This document shows, piece by piece, positions 45,362-56,338 of a DNA stretch of 64,000 nucleotides; position 1 is the first letter of the stretch, and the number at the start of each line of letters is the position of its first letter. The translations under genes were made by a program, and so were the position numbers. Source of the stretch: Paraphysomonas bandaiensis (Eukaryota > Chrysophyceae); NCBI GenBank assembly GCA_965644295.1, contig CBFFRP010000296.1, positions 310,001-374,000 on the forward strand, given 5' to 3'. Under the pieces are notes generated by a model, which saw only the letters and a program-made list of their open reading frames with translations, was not told where the DNA came from and searched no databases.

Positions 45362-46027
45362 AATCGAATACGTATTCTGTGTTTGTCTCTTGTAAAAATG
45401 TTTTCGTGTTGCCTTTACGTACGTGGTTGATAGTACGACTACATGCACGATATGTGTGGAATGTGTTCATTACAATCAATTGCGGGGCACATTGTAGAGT
45501 GGTTAGATTAGATATTGTACTGTTATATGTTCGCATACATATTCATTGTAAATAAATAAATATCTCTTCTCCTCCTCTAAGTTTATATATAGCGGTTCAC
45601 TGGCACGAATCTGATGTCGAAGCATTCAGTAGTAGTGCCATATTATTAGAACTGCGTAGTCCTTTAGTCATATTCAAGTTGATCACTGTTCATTGTAAAC
45701 GTATCAACACTGTATAGAGTATAGATAATACTTGTCTTCTATATTGATGCACGCGTCAAAGGAAGCTGTTTAAATTTTAGTTAAGGTTAGAATGACTTTG
45801 AGATTATCAGCATAAGAACATATTAATGAATATCAGTTTCACTACTATTGTTCTTATGATATCTTTAGTTTATGTAGTACTGTTAGTCACTGCTATATTA
45901 TTCTAGTAACGGTCATAATTCACATTCTTATGAATACAGCTTTAATTTCTGTGGCAGCAGCGGAATGTGACAATGAGATTGCAGCAACCATCAACACCAA
46001 TACTTTCTCGACAAAACATATATATCG
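45362..46027. other. Vasohibin 3' flank with a dispersed-repeat remnant
   Basis: AATAAATAAATA at about 45550 may be the polyadenylation region. 45890-45950 (CTGCTATATTATTCTAGTAACGGTCATAATTC) matches blocks at 26525 and 34430. No gene. Confidence 0.4.
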
Positions 46028-46200
46028 ACAAAAAGTCGGACTCGCACCTTTTCGTGGTGTTCTGGGGGAATAATTACCGGAGATACTTCTCCAGGTAACT
46101 AACGTGAACAATTCATTATAGTTCTACCCATTCAATGCCAAACGCTTGTGTGGTACAACGGACACAAATATAAAAGGGACAGGCGCAATCTTAAAGGCAG
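46028..46200 (+). repeat. RepC partial copy, 5' blocks
   Basis: Carries AAAGTCGGACTCGCACCTTT, GGTGTTCTGGGGGAATAA and CTTGTGTGGTACAACGGACAC in the order seen at 21947-22105, and stops before the GGGCCCTGATAAA block. Confidence 0.7.
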
Positions 46201-46363
46201 CTTTTAATCGCTTAATCAACAGTGGCGATTATCGGTCAGTGCTGGGCCATATTAGGTACGATTAGGTAGAGTACAAACTCAAAACAATCATAAGTTACCC
46301 AACCTTTGCAGATGTAGTCAACACGCCAATGTTTATTAACTGCAATATATATACAACATCGAG

Positions 46364-48342
46364 CTACACTTTCGGAGTAATATCAATTCCTCTATCACGA
46401 GCGGTACTACTCTTCACACAGTTTACGATAAGACTTTTCCACTCGGCTTCAGGTATAATAATGTCCTAAGTGGGAATAAGTAATATAGGCACATTTCCAG
46501 AAATACTTTTACCTGGTTGATCCAGAACATCAGAGTTTCACGGCCATCCGCCTTCTTCTGTCCCTCAGCCAATATCGCTTCCTTTCCTTTCCTATGGTAT
46601 GTACGTATGGAATGATGGCAACCAGGACAAAGAAACAGCGTTCAACCTTTTCAGTTTCTCCTTGTTGGCTTGCTCGTATAGGTCCCAGTGAAAGACAACA
46701 TCATCTCTATAAAGTATATTTAAAAAGTTTTTACTTGTTCTATATATCACATTCCTGACCTATTTTTAACCTGCCACTCCTTGTAGACGACATTGGCGTT
46801 CAAAGTGGAGTCTTTAAATGTCGCTCTATGCTCATTTTTGTATGGCAATATCTGCAATAAGACAGATCTAGGGTGAAGAAATATGACATTGTCGAGCCCA
46901 GATCCATGCATTCCAATCAGCACATCCAACGATCGGAACTCTCGAACCTGCTCGTATATAGTCATCTCCTCAAGAGGGAGCAGTACACATTCATAGCCCA
47001 TTTCGGCCACAATGTCAGCAAGGTCGTACTCATTTAGGATAAATCTTTTCTTGCGCCGTGAGATTAGGCCGACCTTTACCCGATCTGCTGGGGGGGTCAC
47101 GTGGTCCAGGTCAAGATACGAGACTATACTTCTAACAGTCCTTCCAGGGTCAGTTCGACTTTGACTGGCACGCAATTCTGACATGGAACAGAAACATGCC
47201 CCAGCGGGTACTTGTTGATTCGATCTCCTCCAACAGTAGTCGGTGATTGTACCAAAAAAAGGAAACAGCATAGGGTCCCCAAGATTTCCAATAAGATAGT
47301 GTATATGTCTGGCCGATTCCTCGCCGACGTTGGAGATTACTCGCTCACGAGCGCCGAGAATGCTGGACCAAGACGCCATCCTGTTCGTGAACACAGCAGT
47401 AAGTACCGGTCTATACAAACTACTAGAAAACGACATAGGCGTACCAATGATAAAACATGGCTTGTGACTCACTGTCAATGTCCACGAGAACTGATGGTTG
47501 ATTTACCCACACCTTACACATACCCGGCCTGTTCTCTCTCGAAAGACGTCCTTGTGGGTTTACTGTTACGGGGTTAGGGCAACGAGCTCCCTGCTGTTGC
47601 GAGGAGGACACAGATGAAGATCCAAAGTCTACACAAATCAATCGCTTATTGTCCCACACACATAACTCATTGCTAACACAGGCCTCGTAACCGTGTATCA
47701 TACAGCTGTCTCCAAGAATGTTGCTGCCACAGAACTACTATTAGCAACGCAAACCACACGGGGAACTGGGTCAGCAATATACAGAGCCAGCATATATTAC
47801 TCAAAGGCAAGAAAGCAAACTTACCATCCGCTGTAGTTCATCAATGGACCATGGTTCTTGCCAAACCGCTTCCCTATACCACTCTCGTGATATCTCGTCA
47901 AGTAATCCGTCAGCTGCTCCTCTTTGGACACCAATAATCTTAAGTTCCCTTGGTTTGCGCCGAATCTCTGCCAAGAACTAAAGTGTTTTGGAATAATATG
48001 ATGCCAATCAATTTTGGCTTGCCGCCAAGCCTGGACAATGGGCGGAAGTTCCAAAAAGTCTCTAAATAACTGTGTGTACGAGCTCTCTGCGCTCTGCTTT
48101 TCATATGCATTCGACACGATAACCTCCTTGATTTGATGCGCCTCTACACTAATATTATTATTCATAGAAGAAGGATCTTTCCGATCCCCTCTGAGGAGAG
48201 TGTCGGTGGACACCTGTGTGAGAGATCCGCTGTTGATGTCGTGCATACCACTGGCGACTATTATCTGAAATAACAGACCTAACACAAAGAAGACAACAGC
48301 TGCGGATAGGAGGATAATGTAGAAGCAACGTCCTTTCCTCAT
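46364..48342 (-). CDS. GT61-family glycosyltransferase, type II membrane protein, one frameshift
   Basis: Exons: 47825-48342, 46760-47723, 46647-46706, 46513-46591 and 46364-46465; junction phases agree once one base is discounted, about 573 aa. The N-terminus is a short basic tail and one membrane anchor (FYIILLSAAVVFFVLGLLFQ), as in Golgi enzymes. The catalytic half has LVDIDSESQAMFYHWYAYVV and, near the end, VREFRSLDVLIGMHGSGLDN then FLHPRSVLLQILPY, the GT61/EOGT-like donor-binding pattern. At about 47418 the run GTTTTC carries one extra T: the frame of YAYVV hits a stop while the next frame continues as SSSLYRPVLTAVFTNR. With three T residues the reading frame would be continuous. A homopolymer error or a recent loss of function both fit. 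Sugar and acceptor unknown. Confidence 0.8.
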
Positions 48343-48814
48343 GGTCCTTCTAGTGTAGGGAGATGAGGGCTAGGGATGCATATCGGTGCAACTTAAAGTG
48401 CCCAACAGATCCACAGCGCAGTCAGAGCAGCTGAGCAAGTGGTCAACAGCGGTATTCTATGTATACACACTGTATTCATATACCGCTCCATACGCTCAAA
48501 CTATTCTCTGTATACCGGTATACAGTGTATTCTACGATTCCAAAAAAATTCCGTTTCAACCAACCGCTCTGCAGGTAGATATACGCATTTCTCCAGGCAC
48601 ACACACACCCACCTGAGGAGTGATGTACAGCAGCAGTATGTACTTGTATATGTATGTATGTCTATGTATATGCATGTATTCCTCAACTGAAACAGCCTCT
48701 GCTCTCAACACTCGAACTATTAATGCAAGCTGACTCTAACCACAGCAGCTAGAACACCGATATTCGTTACAGCACCTGCTACAGACACAACATGTTGCTC
48801 TTTTAACCGTGATA
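48343..48814. promoter_or_regulatory. Divergent promoter region, GT61 / kelch protein
   Basis: Contains the perfect 18-bp palindrome CTGTATACCGGTATACAG (48508-48525) with CTGTATT at 48469-48475 and GTGTATTC directly after, plus a short TATG-rich run (48640-48675). It is the strongest instance of the motif shared by five upstream regions. Confidence 0.55.
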
Positions 48815-51800
48815 ATGGTCGAGTTGTATCTGTTTGGCCGCCTATTGGCGCAGTGGTGGTGTATATTTGTACTCGTCGAATTACGACACGTTTATGGCTC
48901 TAATTGGGCTCAAACAACGGGACCAGTGTCTCAAAATGTAGCAATTCCTAGACAACCAACACCAGCGTATTTGCACTGGCGAGAAAGATTTGGCCATGCG
49001 GTGGTTCTTGCAGCGGATAGAATTGCAGGAGACGCCGACTCGGAGCCCATAGTATATCTCCTCGGGGGCGACACATACGAAGGAGATTTTTCGGGTTATG
49101 AGGTGCATGCTGATGGTGTAGTGATAATTTTGGTCACGATGTGTTTATAGCAAAATGTTCGTCAAACAAGGTGGCCTGTAGGTTACAAAAACGATGTGTG
49201 GCGTTCTTCAGGAACTGAGTGGACAGTGCGCTCAGACATTCGTCTGCAAACACGGTACCACCAGAAGATTCCTCGGATTATATCTAATATGGAATGGACT
49301 TTAGTGATAAATGGTGAAATGCCCCCACCAGGTGATTTTAATTACATGTAGTGTATACCCAATCGGTTATATCGAACATTCATCAGGTGAGTCGTACGAC
49401 TACTGGTTGAGGTGTCAACCAGCATTCAGAACTAGACTCCCGAACCCATCGATATGTAATCTGGAGGAAAATCAGTACAAGGTAGGTAGTAACAGAAATT
49501 GCGGCACTTTTGAATTTGTCAAACGTAATGTTTTTTCTTCTGTTGTAGGTACAATGGTCACCGCGGAGGAATCATGGTGCCGTATTTTTCAATGGTGAGC
49601 ACTACTGTCGAATCATTATATGTTTTTTCTCATTTTTCCCTGCTCTTTGTGTATAAGGCTATATATGGGTGCTGGGCGGACGTGCCCGAGAGCTGACGGA
49701 TTTACCAGAGTCAGATGCCATAGGTGGTATCCTCACCCCTCGCGTTCAGGTCTGTGTTTTAACCTTCATAGTAATTGAATGACTTGTATGATAACACTCC
49801 ACGAATAGGATATATACCGAGAACGGTTCGGTGAGAACTTCGACCAGTGGTTCACGATGCAAAGAGAAGTTTCTACTCTCAAATCAGATGTCTGGCGGTC
49901 CACTGATGGTGAAGAATGGGAAATGGTGACACCAGGGTGCAGAGCGCCACAAATAAATCTTGTTGCCGGTGGTAACCCCGTGGAGGGTAAGAGTGGCACT
50001 TTAGAAAACGCCTGCGAGACGGATGAAGATTGCTATAGCCCCGCTGAGAAGTGCGTTAATAACGGCGGGCACTATACTTGCGTATGCCAGATGTGGTCAC
50101 CTCGAGAGGAACATACTGTTGGAGTTTTCGGGGACTATATGTACGTGGTTGGGGGATACGCTAGCCGTTTATTCAGTCAGATGAGCAATTGTGGGGCCTT
50201 TTCTTGCGGAGATATTAATGCTGGGTCCTACAGATTTTATATGAATGTAAGATGAAAATGTTGTCTCTCATTTGTGTTGATAAATGCCGACAGGATGTGT
50301 GGCGAAGTAAAGACGGAGAGATATGGGAGCCAGCATCCCTTGGTGGTGATACGAGTTTTCCAGGTCGTGGTGGACATCAAATGATTATTCTGCCAAACGA
50401 ATTGAACCCTACCAGTATCGATGCCGCACGTTTAATGATATTTGGTGGATCTGGAGGTGTACCAGAGACTAATGAAGTGTACTACTTCAATGATATATGG
50501 TAAGGAGGTTGAGTTTTAACGTTTGGCTTGACATGCATACAGGACCGCCCCACTGTCTAATCCATCGGATTGGACTCTGGAAGTGGAACATGCACCCTGG
50601 CCTGCAAGGTAAGGGAATTTTCAATATTCTGGCTAGCTCTAACCCGTTACAGAGCTGGACATACGGTTACTCTAGAGCCGAAATCATCGAGCAATGGGAA
50701 CATCCGTTTTATTCACTTAGTTGGTGGTATATCAGACGAAGGAATTATGGATGACGTATGGTGAGTGTAAATGTATTATTTGTACACACATAATTTTGTG
50801 AGTTCAGGTCATGGCGTCCTGATGTAGACGGCGATATATGGCGCAAGGACTACACCAGTGATGCCTTATTTAGGAAGTCTAATTCACGGTCGGGAAATCT
50901 TTATGAAGATAACTCTCCAGCAATTTACTACGTTACACCTGATAGTAACCTAACGTACATGCGAAAATTTTGGGTTCCCACTGCCAGTAATATTGATGTT
51001 CGAGAAGATGGGTCTCGTCCACTTGAGAGGTATAAGATTCTCCACACTCTAACGTGATATACATCTCTCATGCTAAATCATCAGGGAGTGGCTGAACGAA
51101 CATCAAATTAGTATGCTGCATGGAGAAGGGATTTTCACTATTCGACAGCTTGCGGAGGCTGACAAGTATACTATCCTGAAGCTCAGAGGGCATGACTTTC
51201 CAGGCGTACCCGAAGAAGATTTGTTGGACTTTTACGACGTTTGTGACTACAGAGAACTTGCACTCGCGATAGTGGAGAAATGCAGGTATATTTTAATATA
51301 GTCGCATTAGTTTGGAAGTAATACTGGAGTTTCTGTAGAATAAAAACCGAGTACACCTATTATGATGGGGAGCTTCAAATGCCCTGGAACAATAACGTCG
51401 GTAAGGGAACGAAAAACTTTCAGACGTTTCTGTAATTTTTTGGCGTCAGAGTTCGATGGTCCCCCGCCTGTCACACTCCCCGCTGAGTGGCATAACAGAG
51501 ATTACATCGATATGATGGACGTGACAGACCCAGAGGTGATGGTTGAGGAGTGGGATGGGTGTTCTATATTGCCACTAAATTCCCGACCGAATGTCAACGG
51601 ACTTGGAAAGGTGTATCAAGTTGAGTCTATTCGCAATCCAAAATATGAGATCCAGGAACTGCACTGTCGATATAATCCAGGGCCGAGAGCATATCATGCG
51701 GCGCTTTATTTTGAAGAACGGCTGTATATATTTGGAGGCAGGAAGTCCGAGACAGAGTTCTACGGCGATAGTTGGTACCGCGACAACCGCATGCCATCAG

Positions 51801-52963
51801 TAAGTATCAAAGATAAGCCGAAACAGAATTCTCCGAACAGTATATTTCGATTTGAACCGGATGAACCTGGCTGTCATTTCGAATACCGTGTATGGGATGT
51901 GTTTAGATACAAGGAGATAAGGGAGTGGACTCCTGTGGTGTGGAAAACTAATGTTGGTACGTGATGTACATTGGATGCGTTATACGTGCCTTACATATAG
52001 CGCAGAGTGGCTGGATTGGCGTAAAGGAGGACCTGGTAATGGTCGATATGTTTTATACGTTCGTGGGGTTGATGCAGCAGGGAACAGAGACGAAACGTAT
52101 CGTCTTGGGAGGAATGTCTTTTTATGGGATTACGTGTCACCCACGCCATGGGATATTATATTCGGTTGTATTGCTGGTTTCTTATTCTTGGCCTTCCTTG
52201 CCTACCTCGAATACAGGCGGCGAGTGAAAAAGGCGGCAATGGAACGATACGCAATGAAGCGAATGAGAAGAAAATTTAAGGCCATGCAAAGAGATTTGGA
52301 TGGAAGAGCCGTCGACTGGCGAACACTTTATCAAGAGGTCGGTGTATGATTGTTTGTCTACTACTTTATCGGTGTAACCCAATGACACTTGCATGCAGCA
52401 CAAAGAGGCGAAAGAAAATGAAGATAAGGATGGCAAAAAGCGTCAAAAAGAAATGAAAAAGGTCGATTTCTCACTTACATGTTACATATTGTATGGGCTG
52501 ATATTCGGAAATGTTTTCAGAAACGAGAGAAGGCGAAGGAGGCACGAGAGAAAGAAAAGGCGAAGCGAGAGAAGGAAAAAGAAAAAATACGCAAGAAGCT
52601 GAAGGATAAGGAAAAGCAAAAAGGAACGGCATCTATTGCAGCACCTATCCCTGCGAAACAAATCGAGCATGTGAAGAAAACAGATGATGTATAAAGCTGC
52701 GTAGTGAATGCTTCATCTTGGCTCATAGTTTTTTCAGAAATATTTGACGTCGGAGAAGAAAGAAAGGCGGGGAATAAAATCCGGGGACACTGCAGTAGTA
52801 GCGAAAGGTGATACAGGTATTGGTAGATTTGTGTTACTATGTCTGTGTCTCATTTATTTCGTCAAAAGGGGGAGAGCTTGTAAAGCGCCAAAGTAAGCGA
52901 TTCAAAGATTATGAGACTGGAAGTGATGGAGGGAAAACACAGCACAGCAAGAAGAATGTGTAG
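48815..52963 (+). CDS. Kelch-repeat type I membrane protein, attractin-like ectodomain
   Basis: Eighteen exons: 48815-49102, 49150-49253, 49352-49481, 49549-49594, 49658-49749, 49809-50246, 50294-50499, 50543-50608, 50653-50760, 50808-51029, 51085-51285, 51339-51400, 51450-51956, 52006-52337, 52399-52461, 52521-52688, 52738-52807 and 52869-52963. Every junction is GT-AG and in phase, 1065 aa. It has a signal-like N-terminus, then repeated kelch blades with a recurring phrase (NDVWRSSGTEW, SDVWRSTDGEEW, DVWRSKDGEIW, GGISDEGIMDDVW, YIFGGRKSE). A six-Cys EGF-like insert (CETDEDCYSPAEKC, CVC) lies within blade 3-4. One membrane helix (IIFGCIAGFLFLAFLAYLEY) precedes a Lys/Glu-rich cytoplasmic tail. 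Probably a surface receptor or adhesion protein. No CUB or lectin domain is seen, so orthology to attractin is not claimed. An unspliced exon 16 would end at TAA 52692. Confidence 0.88.
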
Positions 52964-53792
52964 TTTTTGTATTTGGGTATTTTGTTATATATGTATGTTT
53001 CCATACTTAGTTACGCGGACTGTTAATAATGATGGCAACCACCAGGTGATGGTGGCATATATTTTGTACCTCGTATTGGAAATCTGTTTTAACTCCTCAT
53101 TTAATGATAGTATACATTCGTGCTGAAATTGAGTTATATTTACTCGTCGGTACTGCTGTCTGTATCGAAGGGTCGCAGGTATAGGCTACAGATTTCTATT
53201 CGTGTAAATCTTAAGATATATCATACTTTACGATATACGCTATTAGTAGAACCAATAAAGTCTATAATTTATAAAAGTTTCATTGCGGTATTAAAATAAA
53301 CTACCTATAAATAGCTTAGCCTGAATTTCGAAAGAATAACATTTCCACAAGCCATCGTCCGAATCACCACACACACAATTTATTATCGACGTTGTGCTTG
53401 TGAGTACCATTATCGGTCCCAAGGTCACGGTCACACCCAACCAGAATCCGTTGTGGGCATGCATGCTTGCATGCATTAGGCCAGGGCAGGTGTGATGCAA
53501 GTAATATAGCCTTCAGAATCAAAATCATGTCATGTGTTTTGCATGTATCGAACACGGACGCAAACTCGACAAAATAAATATGGCAGTACTAAGAAAGCCG
53601 TTTGTATATATTTTCTGTTTACACTACAATAAACATTGCACATAAAAATAAAAATTTTTAACTGATTCATTTGTCGAGTAGATGGTCTCATCAAGAATTC
53701 CGCATATATACATTAGCATCCACAACATCAATTTCTGTGCCAGAGAGGTATCATTGAGAAATTGAGTTTGAATAAAGCGAGAAATTCCGTAA
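52964..53792. other. Intergenic, no gene seen
   Basis: AT-rich 3' flank. Includes a GCATGCATGCTTGCATGCAT inverted run at 53458-53477. No ORF with support. Confidence 0.4.
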
Positions 53793-53890
53793 AAAAGTCG
53801 GACTCGCACCTTTTCGTGGCGTTACCAGAGATGTCATGTATATCAACATTCTGCTTGCTCACTGCGTTTGCTTTAAGTGATTGATGCCGA
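53793..53890 (+). repeat. RepC copy with internal deletion
   Basis: AAGTCGGACTCGCACCTTTT and GTGGCGTT are followed immediately by ATGTCATGTATATCAACATT and CACTGCGTTTGCTTTAAGTG, so the middle blocks found at 22000-22240 are missing. It continues into a tail different from RepA. Confidence 0.7.
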
Positions 53891-53914
53891 GTTAACATTT
53901 ATTCGGGATCTGTG

Positions 53915-54215
53915 TTGCCGATGACCGAGGTAATGCGTCAAACTTTCCTCATGGGTGCATGGCAATGGCAATGTGATTAGAGACCTGTTATGTCTTCCCA
54001 CACGTCTACTTCCTAGTCTCCTGAACCAGGCCATTGAGTTATAACAAGGCTCTCACACTGTTTGGAGAACAGTGTCAGGTACATTTTTGGTGCTTTTATG
54101 TTAGTCTTGCTTATAGTAAGTTTTCATCCGAGCGTGGAAGGAGCACGGTTTCCTACTACTAGCGTAAGTCACTCGGGAGAAGAGTGTAAGGTGGATGCAT
54201 GTGTTGGACGAGTGC
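53915..54215 (+). repeat. RepC alternative tail, duplicated at about 54830-55095
   Basis: Shared landmarks in order: CCGATGA/CCAATGATTGAGGTAA, GTGATTAGAGACCT, CAAGGCTCTCACA, CAG-x-x-CAGGTACA, TTTTATGTTAGTCTTGC, and GGTGGATGCATGTGTTGGA. The second copy is more decayed. Each copy follows a RepC piece, so this is a second type of 3' tail. Confidence 0.6.
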
Positions 54216-54346
54216 ACACAATGGATAGAAGACATTGGAGTCAGATTGAAGTTGTAACAGATATTCATAGATGTCTTTTTCATGCGTCAGTGTGCAAAAT
54301 TGCACCAGTAAGACCGCTTCGTGGCCGTGGGAGGACCCGGCGCTAG
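54098..54346 (+). CDS. Possible small secreted protein, inside repeat tail
   Basis: 82 aa from the first ATG with a plausible signal peptide (MLVLLIVSFHPSVEG) and four Cys in the remainder (EECKVDAC, HRCLFHASVC). It lies largely inside the duplicated tail, whose second copy at about 55010 has lost the frame. It is therefore either a repeat-encoded peptide or chance; no family recognised. Confidence 0.25.
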   Translation: MLVLLIVSFHPSVEGARFPTTSVSHSGEECKVDACVGRVHTMDRRHWSQIEVVTDIHRCLFHASVCKIAPVRPLRGRGRTRR

Positions 54347-54659
54347 TACTACTCTACTCTCCCCTCCAGAGACTATTAAGCAAGAAATTAAAAGCTGTAG
54401 TGAAATATATATAACCGTTGATGAAGAAAACAATAGCTAAAGGCAGTATTTTTTTTATATGTCGTGATGAAATGTTGCAAACTAGATTATACAGCTAAAC
54501 TGAAATATCGAGACTGTCTAATATTATTCTTATAACTGATTGTAAAGCCAATCAAAGCGGCAAGTTGCGATAAATTATTCGGCCTAATTGCAGCTTTGTC
54601 CTGGCGTGCTGCATGAAACCATATAAGTGCCTTTTCAGTAAATGCCTTTTAATCTTGAA

Positions 54660-54790
54660 ATGGACACCCAGAGGTTTTGGGCAGCCTACCGAAGCCAAGC
54701 ATCTGGGATGAGTTTTCAGCTCTAAGAATTATGAGAAGTTAGCAAGGGTGAGTAAAGCATTATTCTGTTCGCTCTCTGCGCCTGTTTCGC
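54660..54790 (+). repeat. Diverged RepC copy
   Basis: CCGAAGCCAAGCATCTGGGATG, CTCTAAGAATTATGAGAAGT and CATTATTCTGTTCGCTCTCTGCG follow the RepC order with many substitutions, and lead into the second copy of the alternative tail. Confidence 0.5.
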
Positions 54791-55514
54791 GTAAACAATG
54801 CTGCACAAGAGTTCACAATATTCACTGTCTCAGTGGCCAATGATTGAGGTAAATCGTGAAACTTTCTGGTTATGACAATCTGATTAGACCTCCTAAACCT
54901 TTATTGCCAGGCCTTAGTTGCTCCTGCTTCAGAGCATTGGGGTTAAAACAAGGCTCTGACAGTGTTCATCAAGCAGTAACAGGTACAGTTGCGCATTTTA
55001 TGTCATTCTTGCACAAGTTTTTTGATTGAGCTGATAATGTGTACATTTTCTATTCCTGAAGGGGGTAAAGTGGATTCATGTGCTGGAGAATAAAAACAAG
55101 AGAAGAAAAAATAGAAATTACTTCAAATAGTTGTAGATTTCGGTAGAAAACTGCCTATGAAATCTGTACCCTCGCTGTCTATACGTCGACGATATATCAT
55201 CAAGCTTGGGTAACAATTAATTGGCGAGAGGTATCCAACAATAACAATAGCAATTATTAATTAAGCGTCCAACTATTGGCATTGTAATTAACGGAATATA
55301 ATTGCCCACTAATTGTCTTCAATTCTATTGCTGGCCTTTAAATAGCTTTCTGAACTACAAGCTCATCCCAAAGATGTATATTTTTACGCAGAAACATCAA
55401 AACATTTCAAGGTGTCTAGGTGTCACTCGCTTGCGACAAGCAGTTATAAAATCTTCGTGCTTCTTAATTCTAAACAACCTCTCACAATCACTGGTAGTAC
55501 TATATCAATGCTTC

Positions 55515-55960
55515 ATACAACGATATCGCATATTGTAAGTTTTGTGCGTGCTTTCTTGAGCTTTCCGTTGTCTTCAAGTAAAGGAAATGCCTCGTTGACC
55601 TCATCAACATCTTTCTCTTCATCAAATACATCTTCATCTGGAGGTACGTCATTTATCAAAAAGCGTCGCACCTGTGGTTTTTCAGCTCTTCCTTACCACG
55701 CTGAATCTTGACTACTGTATTCTCGAAATCTGCAGTCTGAACAATGTTCGCGTCTGTACCCAGGTGGCATTTCATCCCAACAAGGATACTCACGAATTAT
55801 ATCATCAAATTGTACCCGGACATCATCAAACAAACTGTTATTCTCCATCTGAATGCAAATGTTTGCGTACAATATCATCATTGCATCAAAAAGCGACGAA
55901 GGCTTGCAGCAAGCCAAATCAAAATTTATGCCCACACAGAGAGAGGGGAGGAGCAAGGGG
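55515..55960 (-). pseudogene. Unassigned coding remnant
   Basis: The minus strand reads as protein-like pieces (FDDIIREYPCWDEMPPGYRR, then after a stop VPPDEDVFDEEKDVDEVNEA). No start, no phase-consistent splice model and no family I recognise. Possibly a transposon relic. Confidence 0.25.
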
Positions 55961-56338
55961 GCGCTGATATCGCGATCTCAGTACTCTTGATTTGCCTGCC
56001 ACTTCGGAATCTTCGTCACGCAAGAACTGGACTCAGAGACAACCACGGTTCACCGGTGGTGCATTTGGGACTTCTTAGAAGAAATCAACATGGAGGACTG
56101 TTCATAGGGCCTACGTTAATGTCAACAAAACTCCATGTTGATATCCCTTATATATCTTGGAGATCGCATATGTCTTTAACACCCCTGCATGATTCAGCCA
56201 GACTTAACACCAAGCCAACACGACTAATTGTCTCCGGCAATGCGTAGATAATATCGCGAAGAGGTAATATACTCAATGAATTATTATGGTGGCATGTGTA
56301 TTATTTTTCTGGCGCTATTTACAGTCAATACACAGACA

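Noticed and set aside
47388-47437. 50-nt GT-AG intron resolving the GT61 frame conflict
   Set aside because: Its removal leaves the phases incompatible and deletes the conserved AMFYHWYAY segment; a one-base frameshift explains both sides better.
52689-52694. Stop of the kelch protein at TAA 52692
   Set aside because: A phase-0 donor at 52689 joins two further in-phase exons ending in a Lys-rich tail consistent with the preceding sequence; kept only as an alternative.
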